Source of the DNA: Mayfieldus sp038317345
GTDB lineage: Bacteria > Actinomycetota > Thermoleophilia > Solirubrobacterales > 70-9
Direction of reading: 5' to 3'
Length of the DNA stretch: 64,000 bases
Assembly (NCBI GenBank): GCA_038317345.1
Contig: JBBQBH010000001.1
Span: forward strand, 70,477-134,476
The notes under the pieces are model-generated. The model did no database searches. It was given only the letters and a program-made list of their open reading frames with translations, and was not told the origin of the DNA. The stretch's first letter is position 1. Every line of letters starts with the position of its first letter. Of this stretch, positions 51,208 through 59,695 are shown piece by piece. Both the position numbers and the translations under genes were made by a program.

Positions 51208-52473
51208 TCACTCGCGCGCCCGCGCTGACTCGCCGTGGACGGGAAGCCCCTCGGCGCGCGCGAGCGTGTCCACGTAGGGCGCAAGCACCGCAGCCGCGGA
51301 GCTGGGCAAGCTTACATTTGCGATCCGGCGCCGGAATACGGCCGGGCCAAGCGGTCCTGAGAAGCGCCCGGTTCCACCGGTCGGAAGCACGTGGTTGGAG
51401 CCGGCTGCGTAGTCCCCAAACGCTGTCCCGCTGGCGCGACCGACGAACACGCACCCAGGGGTGCGCACCTGTCCGGAAAGCGCGTAGGCGTCTTCGCTCA
51501 TCAGCTGCAGGTGCTCGGGCGCATAGGCGTTCGCGAGCGCGACCGCATCCGAGAGGTCCGGCAACTGGACGAGGGCAAGCGGTGCATCGGCGACGCTCGG
51601 GCGTTGCGCGGCGGCGTCGGTCACCGCCTCCGCGAGGCTATCCAGCACAGCCTCCTCGACCCCCGCTGCGATCAGCGGGCTGTCGGCGCCGTGCTCTGCC
51701 TGGGCGCATAGGTCGAGCGCCGCCCACTCGAGCTCGGTGTCGTGGCCGACGATCAGCATCAGCTCTGAGGGGCCGGCCAACGCGTCGATTCCGACCCTCC
51801 CGAACACCCAGCGCTTTGCCTCCTGCACCCAGGCATTGCCCGGTCCGACCACGACGTCGACCGGCTCGACGCTCTCGGTCCCACAGGCCAGCGCGATCAC
51901 CGCCTGGGCGCCGCCCATCGCGTAGACCTCGTCGACCTCGCAGAGCGCGCAGGCGGCCAGGGTCACGGGGTGCACGCGACCGTCCTCCCCGGGAGGCGTC
52001 GCAACCGCGAGCCGCTCGACACCCGCGACCCGGGCCGGGATGCAGCACATCAAGACACTGGACGGGTAGGCGGCGCGTCCGCCGGGCGCATAGACAGCCG
52101 CCGAGCGGACCGCGATGTCGGCAAGCACGACCGCCTGGCCCTGCGGTAGTTCGACCTTGTGGGGCGTGTCGTCAACCTGGACCTCGGCGACGGCGCGCAC
52201 GTTGGCGGCGGCAAGCTCGAGCGCGTCGCGCACCTCGGAATCGAGCGACTCCAGCGCCTCCGCCACCTCGGAGGCCTCGACCCGCAGGCGCTGCGGTGGG
52301 TTGTGCGGGGAATCGAAGCGCTCGGTGAGCGCCAGCACCGCCGCGTCGCCCCCCTCGATCACTTCGCGCGCGATCGGCTCGACGTCGACTTCGGGTGCCG
52401 TCTCGGCGACCCAGTTGCGGATCTCGCCTGCGATCGCCTGCGCCTGCGTCCAGTCGAAGCGCCTGACCCTCAT
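51208..52473 (-). CDS. hisD: Histidinol dehydrogenase
   Basis: Last two steps of histidine synthesis, NAD-dependent, zinc enzyme. YAPGGRAAYPSSVLM, VVVGPGNAWVQEAKRWVFG, IDALAGPSELMLI and LCAQAEHGADSPLI (zinc Gln/His), plus NAYAPEHLQLM (catalytic His/Glu) and GSNHVLPTGGTGRF are all present. 421 residues, ATG overlapping the hisG stop (ATGA). Confidence 0.96.
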   Translation of the reverse strand: MRVRRFDWTQAQAIAGEIRNWVAETAPEVDVEPIAREVIEGGDAAVLALTERFDSPHNPPQRLRVEASEVAEALESLDSEVRDALELAAANVRAVAEVQVDDTPHKVELPQGQAVVLADIAVRSAAVYAPGGRAAYPSSVLMCCIPARVAGVERLAVATPPGEDGRVHPVTLAACALCEVDEVYAMGGAQAVIALACGTESVEPVDVVVGPGNAWVQEAKRWVFGRVGIDALAGPSELMLIVGHDTELEWAALDLCAQAEHGADSPLIAAGVEEAVLDSLAEAVTDAAAQRPSVADAPLALVQLPDLSDAVALANAYAPEHLQLMSEDAYALSGQVRTPGCVFVGRASGTAFGDYAAGSNHVLPTGGTGRFSGPLGPAVFRRRIANVSLPSSAAAVLAPYVDTLARAEGLPVHGESARARE

Positions 52474-53153
52474 CGCTCGGCCGCCGTTCGCAGGCGCGCG
52501 GTCAGATCGTCGACTTCAACGGCGAGAAGCTTGTGGGCGACCCGGTTGGCGACCAGGCGCGCTGTGCAGCGAGCGATCTCCTCGCGCACCTCGAGCTGGT
52601 TCTCGGCCAGGGTCCGACCCGTGGCGACCAGATCGACGATCCCGTCGGCGAGCCCGATCAGCGGCGCCAGCTCGACCGACCCCTTGACCTCGATCACCTC
52701 CACCTGGCGGCCCGTCTGCTCGAAGTAACGCTCCGCGATCCGCGGGTACTTGGTCGCGATCCGCATCGTCCCGAGCCGCCGTTCGGCCTCCCCAAGCCGC
52801 TCGTCTCCCTCGCGGCCCGCGAGCACCATCCGGCACTCCCCATAGCCGAGGTCGAGAAGCTCGTAGACGACGCGATCGGACTGCTCCAGCAGCACGTCCT
52901 TGCCGGTGATCCCGAGATCGGCGGCGCCCGCTTCGACGTAGGTGGGCACGTCGGAGGGCCGCATCGTGACCAGGGTCACCCCGCTGCCATCGAAGATCAT
53001 CGAGCGCGAGTCGCTGCGCAGCCCGTCGGTGTCCAGCCCGGCCCGATCGAGCACCGCCAGGGTGCTGTCGAAGAGGGTACCCCGCGGCACCGCGAGCTTC
53101 AACGGACCATCCGCGCGGGCGGTCGTTGCGCCGGCGACGCTGGTCGGAGTCAT
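52470..53153 (-). CDS. hisG: ATP phosphoribosyltransferase, short form
   Basis: First step of histidine synthesis. At 227 residues it is the short HisG lacking the C-terminal regulatory domain. LKLAVPRGTLFDSTLAVL, MRPSDVPTYVEAGAADLGI, MRIATKYPRIAERYF and VKGSVELAPLIGLADGIVDL with VATGRTL are typical. Short HisG needs HisZ for activity and feedback control, and hisZ overlaps its start as ATGA. Confidence 0.94.
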   Translation of the reverse strand: MTPTSVAGATTARADGPLKLAVPRGTLFDSTLAVLDRAGLDTDGLRSDSRSMIFDGSGVTLVTMRPSDVPTYVEAGAADLGITGKDVLLEQSDRVVYELLDLGYGECRMVLAGREGDERLGEAERRLGTMRIATKYPRIAERYFEQTGRQVEVIEVKGSVELAPLIGLADGIVDLVATGRTLAENQLEVREEIARCTARLVANRVAHKLLAVEVDDLTARLRTAAER

Positions 53154-54157
53154 GCCCCCTCCCCGGTCTGACCTTTGTCCACCCGCTCCTCTTCAGCCTG
53201 GGCGACGTGCACGCGCTCCAGGTAGAGCGAGAACCCAGCCGCCGGCAGATCGCGGCCGAAGCGGCTCAGCAGTTGGTCGTAGCGGCCCCCGCCGCCGATC
53301 ACGTGGCCGACGGCTGGGTCGTAAATCTCGAGGATGGCGCCGCTGTAATAGCCGAGGTCGCGCAGCAGGCCGAGGTCGATCTGCACCCGCTCCGCCGCAC
53401 CCCGCCGCTGCAGCTCGTCGAATGTGCCCTGAAGGCGCGCGATCGCGCGCTCCACCGCCGCGCCGCCGATCGAGCGGGCCTGCTCCAGGACCTCGCTGCC
53501 CCCCCGAAGCTGCGAGAGCGAGACCAGAGTCGCGCGCTGCTCGTCGCCGATCCCCTCGGCCAGCTCCAGCTCCTCCTGCAGGCCGACGAGATCGTGCTTG
53601 GCGAGCTTCTCGAGCAGCGAGTCACGGGCGTCGCCCTCGATTCCCAGCTCCGCCAGCGCCTGGCGGTAGAGGTCGGCGTCGCCGAGCCCGATCACGGCGC
53701 GCCCCAGCCCCACCGCGTCGAGCGCCGCCTGCAGAACCTCCACCACCTCGGCGGTCCCCTCGGGGGCCTGCGGACCGATCAGCTCCACCCCCGCCTGCGT
53801 GAACTCACGCATCTGGCCCCGCTGCGGGCGCACTGCCCGATAGGCCCTGGAGATGTAACAGAGGCGAAACGGCGGCTCGGTGCCGCCATAGCGGCCGGCG
53901 ACCAGCCGCGCGATCGGGATTGTCATGTCGGAGCGCAGGGCGAGCAGGTCGCCGCGCTCGTCGAAGAACCGGTATGCGGAACCCGCGGTGCGCCCGTCGC
54001 CGCGGGCCAGCACCTCGTCGTACTCGATCGTCGGCGTACCGACCTCGCCGTATCCGAAGCCTGTGAACGCCTCCAGCAGCTTCCGCTCGAGCTCGCGCAG
54101 CTCACGCATCTCGTCAGGCAGGATGTCCCGAGTTCCGGGTGGTATGGGATGGATCAT
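53150..54157 (-). CDS. hisZ: ATP phosphoribosyltransferase regulatory subunit
   Basis: A 335-residue histidyl-tRNA-synthetase paralogue that activates short HisG. IPPGTRDILPDEM, GYGEVGTPTIEYDEVL, LALRSDMTIPIARLV, FRLCYISRAYRAVRPQRGQM, REFTQAGVELIG and GYYSGAILEIYDP, ending GGGGRYDQLLSRFG, follow the HisRS fold; the anticodon-binding domain is missing, and length and position beside hisG mark it as HisZ and not HisS. ATG at 54157. It is the first his gene, 135 bp downstream of murA. Confidence 0.9.
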   Translation of the reverse strand: MIHPIPPGTRDILPDEMRELRELERKLLEAFTGFGYGEVGTPTIEYDEVLARGDGRTAGSAYRFFDERGDLLALRSDMTIPIARLVAGRYGGTEPPFRLCYISRAYRAVRPQRGQMREFTQAGVELIGPQAPEGTAEVVEVLQAALDAVGLGRAVIGLGDADLYRQALAELGIEGDARDSLLEKLAKHDLVGLQEELELAEGIGDEQRATLVSLSQLRGGSEVLEQARSIGGAAVERAIARLQGTFDELQRRGAAERVQIDLGLLRDLGYYSGAILEIYDPAVGHVIGGGGRYDQLLSRFGRDLPAAGFSLYLERVHVAQAEEERVDKGQTGEGA

Positions 54158-54292
54158 TTCCAGGCTCCGAACGGGGCCGAAAACCGAGCAGGTCGGGGGA
54201 CGCAAGTCAATCGGCGAAGCGAGCGTAGCGGCACCCTACGTGAGCGAGACGATTGACCGAGGGCCCCGAGATGCGACGGTTTGCAGGCGCCG

Positions 54293-55597
54293 CTAGGCAG
54301 GGACGCGCTCGACGCTGATGCGCTCGATATGCGCACCCAGTCCCCGCAACCGTTCGTCGATCCGCTCATAGCCGCGGTCGATCTGGCGCACGTTGCCGAT
54401 CTCCGAGACACCGTCGGCGGCGAGCGCCGCGATGAGCATCGCCATCCCCGCCCGGATGTCCGGGCTCTCGAGCCGCTCCCCGTGAAGACGGCTCGGACCG
54501 TTCACGATCGCCCGGTGGGGATCGCAAAGCGTGATCCGAGCGCCCATCGCGACCAGCTTGTCGACGAAGAACAACCGGTTCTCGAACATCTTCTCGAAGA
54601 TCAGCACGGTGCCCTCGGCCTGGGTGGCGAGCGCCAGGGCGATCGAGGTGAGGTCGGCCGGGAAGGCGGGCCAGGGACCGTCCTCGATCTTGGGGATCGC
54701 GTCGCCACGGTCATCCTGGACGCGCAGGTTCTGCTCCGGGGGGACGAGGATGTTGTCGGGCTCTTCGACCATCGACTGCAGCCCGAGGCGGCGGAAAGCC
54801 CGGCGCACGGAGATCAGATCCTCGGGCATCGCCCCACGGATGCGCAGCTCGCCGCCGGTTGCCGCGGCCAGGCCCATGAAGCTGGCGACCTCGATGTGAT
54901 CGGGCGAGATCGAGTGCTTTGCGCCACCAAGCGACTCCTGCCCGTGCACGGTCATCATGTTTGAGCCGATCCCCTCCACCTCAGCGCCCATCTTGCTCAG
55001 CAGCCGTGCCAGGTCCTGGACGTGGGGCTCGCAGGCCGCGTTCTTGAGCGTTGTCGGGCCGGGCGTCAGCGCCGCCGCCATCAGTGCGTTCTCGGTGCCC
55101 ATCACCGAGGGCTCGTCCATGAAGATGCCGCACGCCCTCAGGCCTCCGGGCGGAGCGTTGAGCTCGATCCAGCGATCGCCCCCGGCGCTCGCCCCCAGCT
55201 CGCGGAAGGCGTCGAGGTGCGCGTCGAGCCGTCGACGCCCGATCACGTCGCCGCCGGGCGGCGGCATGCGCGCTTCTCCGAAGCGGGCCAGCAGTGGGCC
55301 GGCGAGCAGGAACGAGGCGCGGATCCTGCTCGCGAGCTCCTCGTCGACCGTTGCCTCCGTGACCGAGGCGGCGCGGAGACGCAGGCTGTTGTCGGCAACC
55401 CAGCTCACCTCGACTCCGAGTCGCTCCAGCAGCGCGAGCTGAGCCTCGGTGTCGCGGATCCGCGGCACGTTGTCGAGCAGCAGCTCCTCCTCGGTGAGCA
55501 GGCAGGCCGCGATGATCGGAAGCGCCGCGTTCTTGTTGCCCGCCGCGACGATCTCCCCCGAGAGCGGGACGCCGCCTTGTATTACGAATTTCTCCAT
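54293..55597 (-). CDS. murA: UDP-GlcNAc 1-carboxyvinyltransferase with Asp active-site variant
   Basis: First committed step of peptidoglycan synthesis (enolpyruvyl transfer to UDP-GlcNAc). FVIQGGVPLSGEIVAAGNKN begins it; RASFLLAGPLLARFGEA and PPPGGDVIGRRRLDAHLDAF form the active-site loop. The usual Cys is Asp117 here, the change known from Mycobacterium and Chlamydia that gives natural fosfomycin resistance. IEVASFMGLAAATGGEL, DGPWPAFPADLTSIALALAT and PDIRAGMAMLIAALAADG are conserved. 434 residues from ATG 55597. It precedes the his operon on the same strand. Confidence 0.95.
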   Translation of the reverse strand: MEKFVIQGGVPLSGEIVAAGNKNAALPIIAACLLTEEELLLDNVPRIRDTEAQLALLERLGVEVSWVADNSLRLRAASVTEATVDEELASRIRASFLLAGPLLARFGEARMPPPGGDVIGRRRLDAHLDAFRELGASAGGDRWIELNAPPGGLRACGIFMDEPSVMGTENALMAAALTPGPTTLKNAACEPHVQDLARLLSKMGAEVEGIGSNMMTVHGQESLGGAKHSISPDHIEVASFMGLAAATGGELRIRGAMPEDLISVRRAFRRLGLQSMVEEPDNILVPPEQNLRVQDDRGDAIPKIEDGPWPAFPADLTSIALALATQAEGTVLIFEKMFENRLFFVDKLVAMGARITLCDPHRAIVNGPSRLHGERLESPDIRAGMAMLIAALAADGVSEIGNVRQIDRGYERIDERLRGLGAHIERISVERVPA

Positions 55598-55695
55598 GCG
55601 AAGTTGGGGAAAAGCCCGCAAATGAACGCTTTGCGAGGGTGGCATCGCCGTGTGCCGCAGCACGGCTGCGGGCGCGACTAGGGTAACAGCGCCAT

Positions 55696-56289
55696 ATGGA
55701 CGTGATTTCGCGCGACGGCGCCTGGGTGCTGTTCTGCGAGTGGACCGAGTCCGACTCGCTGCGCAAACACGCGCTCGCGGTCGAGGCGGCGATGCGCGCC
55801 TACGCCCGCCGCTATGAAGAGGACGAGGAGCTCTGGGCGGTGACCGCGCTCGTCCACGACCTCGACTACGAGCGCTATCCCGACCTCGAGACCGGCCACC
55901 CGCGCCACGCCTTGAAGGAGCTCGAACAGCTCGGCTATCCGCAGGAGGTGATCGACGCGGTCGCCGGCCACGCCGACTTCCTGGAGGTGCCGCGCGAGAC
56001 GCAGATGGCGAAGGCGCTCTACGCGGTCGATGAGATGTCGGGCTTCGTCACCGCCTGCGCACTGGTGCGCCCGACCGGCATCGACGGGATGAAGCCGAAG
56101 TCGGTGCGCAAGAAGATGAAGCAGCCGTCCTTCGCCGCCTCGGTCCCACGCGACCAGCTCGAACGCGGCGCCGAAGAGCTCGGAGTCGAGATGGACGAGC
56201 ACATCCAGGTCGTGATCGACGCGCTGGCCGAGCACGCCGACGAGCTGGGCCTCGGCCCGCGCGAGGGCGCCGCCACGGACGCTGGATGA
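55696..56289 (+). CDS. HD-domain phosphohydrolase-like protein
   Basis: A 197-residue HD-superfamily protein. The metal site is made by LRKHALAVEAAM (His), VTALVHDLDYERYP (HD) and probably Asp of LYAVDEMSGFV. This layout matches small HD hydrolases of unknown substrate found in many Gram-positives. ATG at 55696, about 100 bp from the divergent murA start; the next gene overlaps as ATGA, so the two are coupled. Confidence 0.82.
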   Translation: MDVISRDGAWVLFCEWTESDSLRKHALAVEAAMRAYARRYEEDEELWAVTALVHDLDYERYPDLETGHPRHALKELEQLGYPQEVIDAVAGHADFLEVPRETQMAKALYAVDEMSGFVTACALVRPTGIDGMKPKSVRKKMKQPSFAASVPRDQLERGAEELGVEMDEHIQVVIDALAEHADELGLGPREGAATDAG

Positions 56290-57677
56290 GGCGTTGGCTG
56301 AAGGTCCTGCTCGGGGTTCTGGCGGCGCTGGTCGTGCTGCTGATCCTGAACGCGGTGGTGCTGGACCACCAGACCAAGAGCGCCAAGGTGACCGTGGACG
56401 GGGCGATGATTCTTCCGCTTCCAGGTGGAGACATGCAGGTTCTGGACACCGGAGCGGGAGCGCCGATCAAGGGCAAGTCGCCGGTCGTGCTCCTGCATTG
56501 CTACACGTGCTCGATCAATTGGTGGTGGAAGCTGATTCCGCTCCTGCGCGACCAGCACCGCGTCATTGCCGTCGACCTGCTCGGGCATGGCGGATCCGAG
56601 ATGCCCAGCAACGGCTACTCGATGCAGGACCAGGCGCAGCTCGTCGCCCAGGCGCTCGACCGCCTTCAGGTCAAGGGTCCGGTGACCGTGGTCGGGCATT
56701 CGCTGGGCGGGGCAGTTGGCGTCGCCCTCGCCGAGCAGTCGCCCCAGCTCGTCGGCCGTTTGGTGATCGTCGACTCGGAGCCCGACACCAGTTACGGAAG
56801 CCTCGACCTGATCGCCCGGGCCGCCTACACACCGGTCCTCGGCGAGGCGCTGTGGCGGCTGAAGATGGACTGGACGATTCGCAAGGCCATCGGGCAGGCT
56901 TTCGCTCCCGGCTACGACGTCCCCGACCAGTTCGTCGACGACGTCAAGCGAATGACCTACACGGCCTACGACGACTCACACAGCGCCTTCGACTCCTACG
57001 TCGGCGAGTCGCCGCTCGATAGGCGGATCTCGTCACTGGGGGTGCCATTGCTCGCCATCTTCGGAGCCGAGGACCAGATCATCGATCCGCGAAAGGCGTT
57101 GAGCGCCTACGCCGGCGTCAGCGGTGCCCAAACCGCATTGGTCCTGGGCGCCGGGCACTCGCCCAACGTCGAGAAGCCAGCCGAGACCGCTGCGTTGATC
57201 CTGCGCTTCTCCCGCGAGGCGGCCCGCTCACCGGCCGCCAAGCCGAAGCCAGCGCGAACGCCTGCGCCTCGCAGGGTCGTCGCCCGAGGCGATCAGGCGA
57301 TCATCGGCCCAGGCTCACCTGACTGGCGCAAGCAGTCGACGGTCTCGGGCTCGTTCGGACTCTTCGGTTCGGGCAGGAACCTCAGGCGAGCGGACAAGAT
57401 CGGCACCGCCTTCGTGACGAAGATCCCGGCCGTACTCGAGGGCCACAAGAAAGTGGTGCTCAGGGTGCCTACATCCGAACGGGGACGGGTGAGCCTCATC
57501 TACGGACCGATCCACTTGGTCCGAGCGGTCGACCAGGGAGCCGATCAGGTGACGTTCCAGCCCTGCCCGAGCAAACCGCGGACCGTGTGGCCGGGCGGTC
57601 TGGCGCTCGCCGACCGCCATCGCATCACGCTCGAGGTGGTCGTCGGCGGCTCGGTGAAGGAGCTCGAGGTCGGGTGA
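56286..57677 (+). CDS. Membrane-anchored alpha/beta hydrolase with C-terminal domain
   Basis: A 463-residue protein: an N-terminal membrane helix (LKVLLGVLAALVVLLILNAVVL), then an alpha/beta-hydrolase domain and a C-terminal domain of about 150 residues after a Pro/Lys/Arg linker (PAAKPKPARTPAPRR). The triad is Ser in VVGHSLGGAVGVAL, Asp in IFGAEDQII and His in LGAGHSPNVEK; the oxyanion region is VVLLHCYTCSINWWW. The C-terminal part (SLIYGPIHLVRAV, VTFQPCPSKPRT, WPGGLALADRHRITLEVVV) looks like a beta-sandwich repeated in secreted actinobacterial proteins; I cannot name it. Faces outward; substrate unknown. Confidence 0.75.
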   Translation: MRRWLKVLLGVLAALVVLLILNAVVLDHQTKSAKVTVDGAMILPLPGGDMQVLDTGAGAPIKGKSPVVLLHCYTCSINWWWKLIPLLRDQHRVIAVDLLGHGGSEMPSNGYSMQDQAQLVAQALDRLQVKGPVTVVGHSLGGAVGVALAEQSPQLVGRLVIVDSEPDTSYGSLDLIARAAYTPVLGEALWRLKMDWTIRKAIGQAFAPGYDVPDQFVDDVKRMTYTAYDDSHSAFDSYVGESPLDRRISSLGVPLLAIFGAEDQIIDPRKALSAYAGVSGAQTALVLGAGHSPNVEKPAETAALILRFSREAARSPAAKPKPARTPAPRRVVARGDQAIIGPGSPDWRKQSTVSGSFGLFGSGRNLRRADKIGTAFVTKIPAVLEGHKKVVLRVPTSERGRVSLIYGPIHLVRAVDQGADQVTFQPCPSKPRTVWPGGLALADRHRITLEVVVGGSVKELEVG

Positions 57678-57934
57678 CGCGCAGGCCTACCAGGTGGTGC
57701 GCAAGGCGGGATTTGTCGAGCGAAGCACAAGCCACCCGTTGAGTTGCTGCACCAACGACCCATTCATCGCCAGCGGGACGACTGCTGACTTCAACCACAA
57801 GGTCGATCACATCATGACCGACACCCCGAAGAAGGTGAAGCTAAAGAGCGCCAAGGTGGTCGGACGGGCGCAGTTCAAGGGGTTGTGGCCAAGCGATCAC
57901 GCCGGGCATCGTCAGCGTGTTGAAGCTGAAATAA
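57676..57934 (+). pseudogene. Remnant of endonuclease/exonuclease/phosphatase-family gene
   Basis: A decayed C-terminal piece. In frame from 57676 it reads AYQVVRKAGFVERST, HPLSCCTNDPF, DFNHKVDHIMTD, KLKSAKVVG, then GLWPSDHAG, which resembles the end of exonuclease III/DNase I-like proteins, including the SDHxG catalytic motif. After that one extra base near 57906-57907 shifts the frame: the other frame continues IVSVLKLK and stops at 57932-57934, as expected for the family. The N-terminal two thirds are missing, replaced by the end of the upstream hydrolase gene. It is probably a nonfunctional relic. Confidence 0.65.
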
Positions 57935-57943
57935 CCGACCGGC

Positions 57944-59083
57944 TCAGCGAGTCTGGACCGTCATGTCGGCGGAGCCGAGAAGGTCGCCGGCATTGAAGCT
58001 CGGGATCGACCCGCCGGAGGCGTGCGGAAGTAGGTTGTTCATCATCAGGGCCGACACCGGGTCGAGGCCCAGCTGCGCCCCGCTCGCGGTCAGAGAATGA
58101 TTGCTGGGATCGGCGAGCATCGTCGCGTTTGCCGTACTGCCCTGCAGCTCGACCGGGATCACGGAGTTCCCAAACGGTGAGTAGGGACCGCCGACGGTGA
58201 GATCGGAGAGCACCGACGTGTGCGCGACGTCGACCGCGAAGTTGGCGAAGTGGATCGTCGCCACCACCGAGGTGGGGCAACCTGCGGGGAGGCCTGTTCC
58301 ACCGACGGTGACGTCGAGGCCACCGGCCAGGTCGACCTTGCCCGCAGTCCAGCCGGTGGGGCTGATCGTCCCGCCCGCGACCGGGATCAGGAAGCTGCCG
58401 GGGGCGGGGTTGGTTGCCGCTCCATTAGCGGTCACCCCGCCGACCGGGTCGATGCAGTGGGCACGAAGCTTGGGAACTATGCCGCCCGGCGAGAGATCCT
58501 GCGTCACGGTGGCCAAGCCGCTGACCGCCGCCACTGTCTCAGGTTGCGTATAGACCGCCAGCGAGCCGGCGTTGCCACCTGGCATGCGGACCCCAAGTCT
58601 CAGGCCGAGCCTCCCGGCTCCGCTCGGGGCCAAGCTTGCCTGCACATCGCTGACCTTCGCTCCGAAGCCCACGCGAGCGAGGCTTCCTCCGCTGAGCTGG
58701 AAGAGGGTCGTCGCGGCACGCTTCCAAACCCCATGGCGGCTCAGCGCGCCTGCTTCGAGAGCTCCACCAGGGCCGAGGCTCGCGCTGAGATTCTTGAAGA
58801 CGACCGTCTTTTGCCTGTGCTGGAAGCTCAGGCTTCCATTGAGCTTCAGCGAGGCGACGCCGCTTATCGGGTCGACTGAGCCCGCTTCGATCGAGACTCC
58901 CCGCGCCCTGACCCAGGTCCGCTTCGCCTTCAGTTGCTTTTTGAAGGCAGGCGAGAATGCCAAGTCGAAATGGCCGCTTGCGACCGGATCGCCGGCCGCG
59001 TTCGCCGCCGGTGCAAGCGTCAAGGCGACGATTGCGGAGGCAGCGAAAAGCGTTATCAGCGAGCGGAGGTTGGGGTGGGACAT
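57944..59083 (-). CDS. Secreted HtaA-like protein, paralogue 1
   Basis: A 379-residue secreted protein. Signal peptide LITLFAASAIVALTLAPAANA is followed by two beta-rich halves. Half 1 has SGHFDLAFSPAFKKQL, GSVDPISGVASLKLNGSLSF, FKNLSASLGPGGAL and VGFGAKVSDVQAS. Half 2 has GGTISPTGWTAGKVDLAGGL and ends with NAGDLLGSADMTVQTR. Two conserved Cys (RAHCIDPVGGV and LPAGCPTS) may form a disulfide. The pattern resembles the HtaA domain of heme-uptake proteins, but the conserved GH pair after the central strand is QHRQ here, so heme binding is doubtful. No transmembrane anchor or sortase motif. Confidence 0.65.
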   Translation of the reverse strand: MSHPNLRSLITLFAASAIVALTLAPAANAAGDPVASGHFDLAFSPAFKKQLKAKRTWVRARGVSIEAGSVDPISGVASLKLNGSLSFQHRQKTVVFKNLSASLGPGGALEAGALSRHGVWKRAATTLFQLSGGSLARVGFGAKVSDVQASLAPSGAGRLGLRLGVRMPGGNAGSLAVYTQPETVAAVSGLATVTQDLSPGGIVPKLRAHCIDPVGGVTANGAATNPAPGSFLIPVAGGTISPTGWTAGKVDLAGGLDVTVGGTGLPAGCPTSVVATIHFANFAVDVAHTSVLSDLTVGGPYSPFGNSVIPVELQGSTANATMLADPSNHSLTASGAQLGLDPVSALMMNNLLPHASGGSIPSFNAGDLLGSADMTVQTR

Positions 59084-59215
59084 CCTGGCCCCATCGGGCC
59101 ATGGCCGGCAAGGCTTGAGTCGCGGCCTGTCGGCTTGGGCCGTTGGTCCGCCGGCGACGGTCAAAACTCGGTAAGCGGCTCGGGGGCATCCGAGCGCTCG
59201 GTGGTGGTGGATCAA

Positions 59216-59557
59216 CTACTGCCAGCGCCCCCCGGCCTTCGCCCACTCTGCCATGTGCTCGCTGGAGCAGAACCCATCCCCGACACGGTGCTCGCCACGG
59301 TGGCGGACAAGCAGCACATGAATTTCACCGAGCTCCTTGCCGCATTGAGAGCAAAGCTGCTGTGACTCGTCGATCGCAGCAGGCTCGCTAACCGGACCTG
59401 CCTCCCAGTGCGGTCCCTGCATCGCCCAGGGGACAATGTGCTCGAGGCGGCAGAAGACGGCGCGGCGCTCGCCCGCCGGCTCATAGACCCGAATGCCGTC
59501 GGAATCCTCGACCCCGGCGCCACACCAGGAACAGGTTTCGGTTCTCGGCCGCGCCAT
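59216..59557 (-). CDS. Duplicated Cys/His zinc-finger-like protein
   Basis: A 113-residue protein made of two copies of a Cys2-Cys-His-like module: CSWCG then FCRLEHIVPWAM, and CSQCG then FCSSEHMAEWAK. Each has CxxCG followed about 25-30 residues later by FCxxEHxxxW, probably two treble-clef-like zinc sites. Family unknown to me; likely a nucleic-acid or protein adaptor. ATG at 59557, or GTG one codon before; no clear ribosome binding site. It lies between HtaA-like genes on the same strand. Confidence 0.6.
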   Translation of the reverse strand: MARPRTETCSWCGAGVEDSDGIRVYEPAGERRAVFCRLEHIVPWAMQGPHWEAGPVSEPAAIDESQQLCSQCGKELGEIHVLLVRHRGEHRVGDGFCSSEHMAEWAKAGGRWQ

Positions 59558-59567
59558 CACAAAAGGA

Positions 59568-59685
59568 GTTCGCGCTCAGCCCAACACCAAGCTCCCTTGG
59601 TGAGCCTCGCGCTCATCAAACACTAAGTTCGCGCTCGGCCCAACACCAAGCTCTTTTGTTGAGCCTCGCGCTCACAGGCCGAGCA
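59568..59685. repeat. 59-bp direct tandem repeat
   Basis: Two head-to-tail copies starting GTTCGCGCTC (59568 and 59627) share GCCCAACACCAAGCTC and GAGCCTCGCGCTCA, differing at a few bases. In copy 1 ACCAAG and CTTGGT form a 6-bp stem. It fills most of the spacer between the HtaA-like paralogue 2 stop and the zinc-finger gene. Confidence 0.75.
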
Positions 59686-59695
59686 TAGTCGTCGC

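Noticed and set aside
51003..52328. 441-residue plus-strand frame opposite hisB/hisD
   Set aside because: Very Arg/Pro/Ser-rich and opposite highly conserved his genes.
53150..54157. Histidyl-tRNA synthetase (hisS)
   Set aside because: The HisRS-like fold is present, but the anticodon-binding domain is missing and it overlaps a short hisG; HisZ explains this better.
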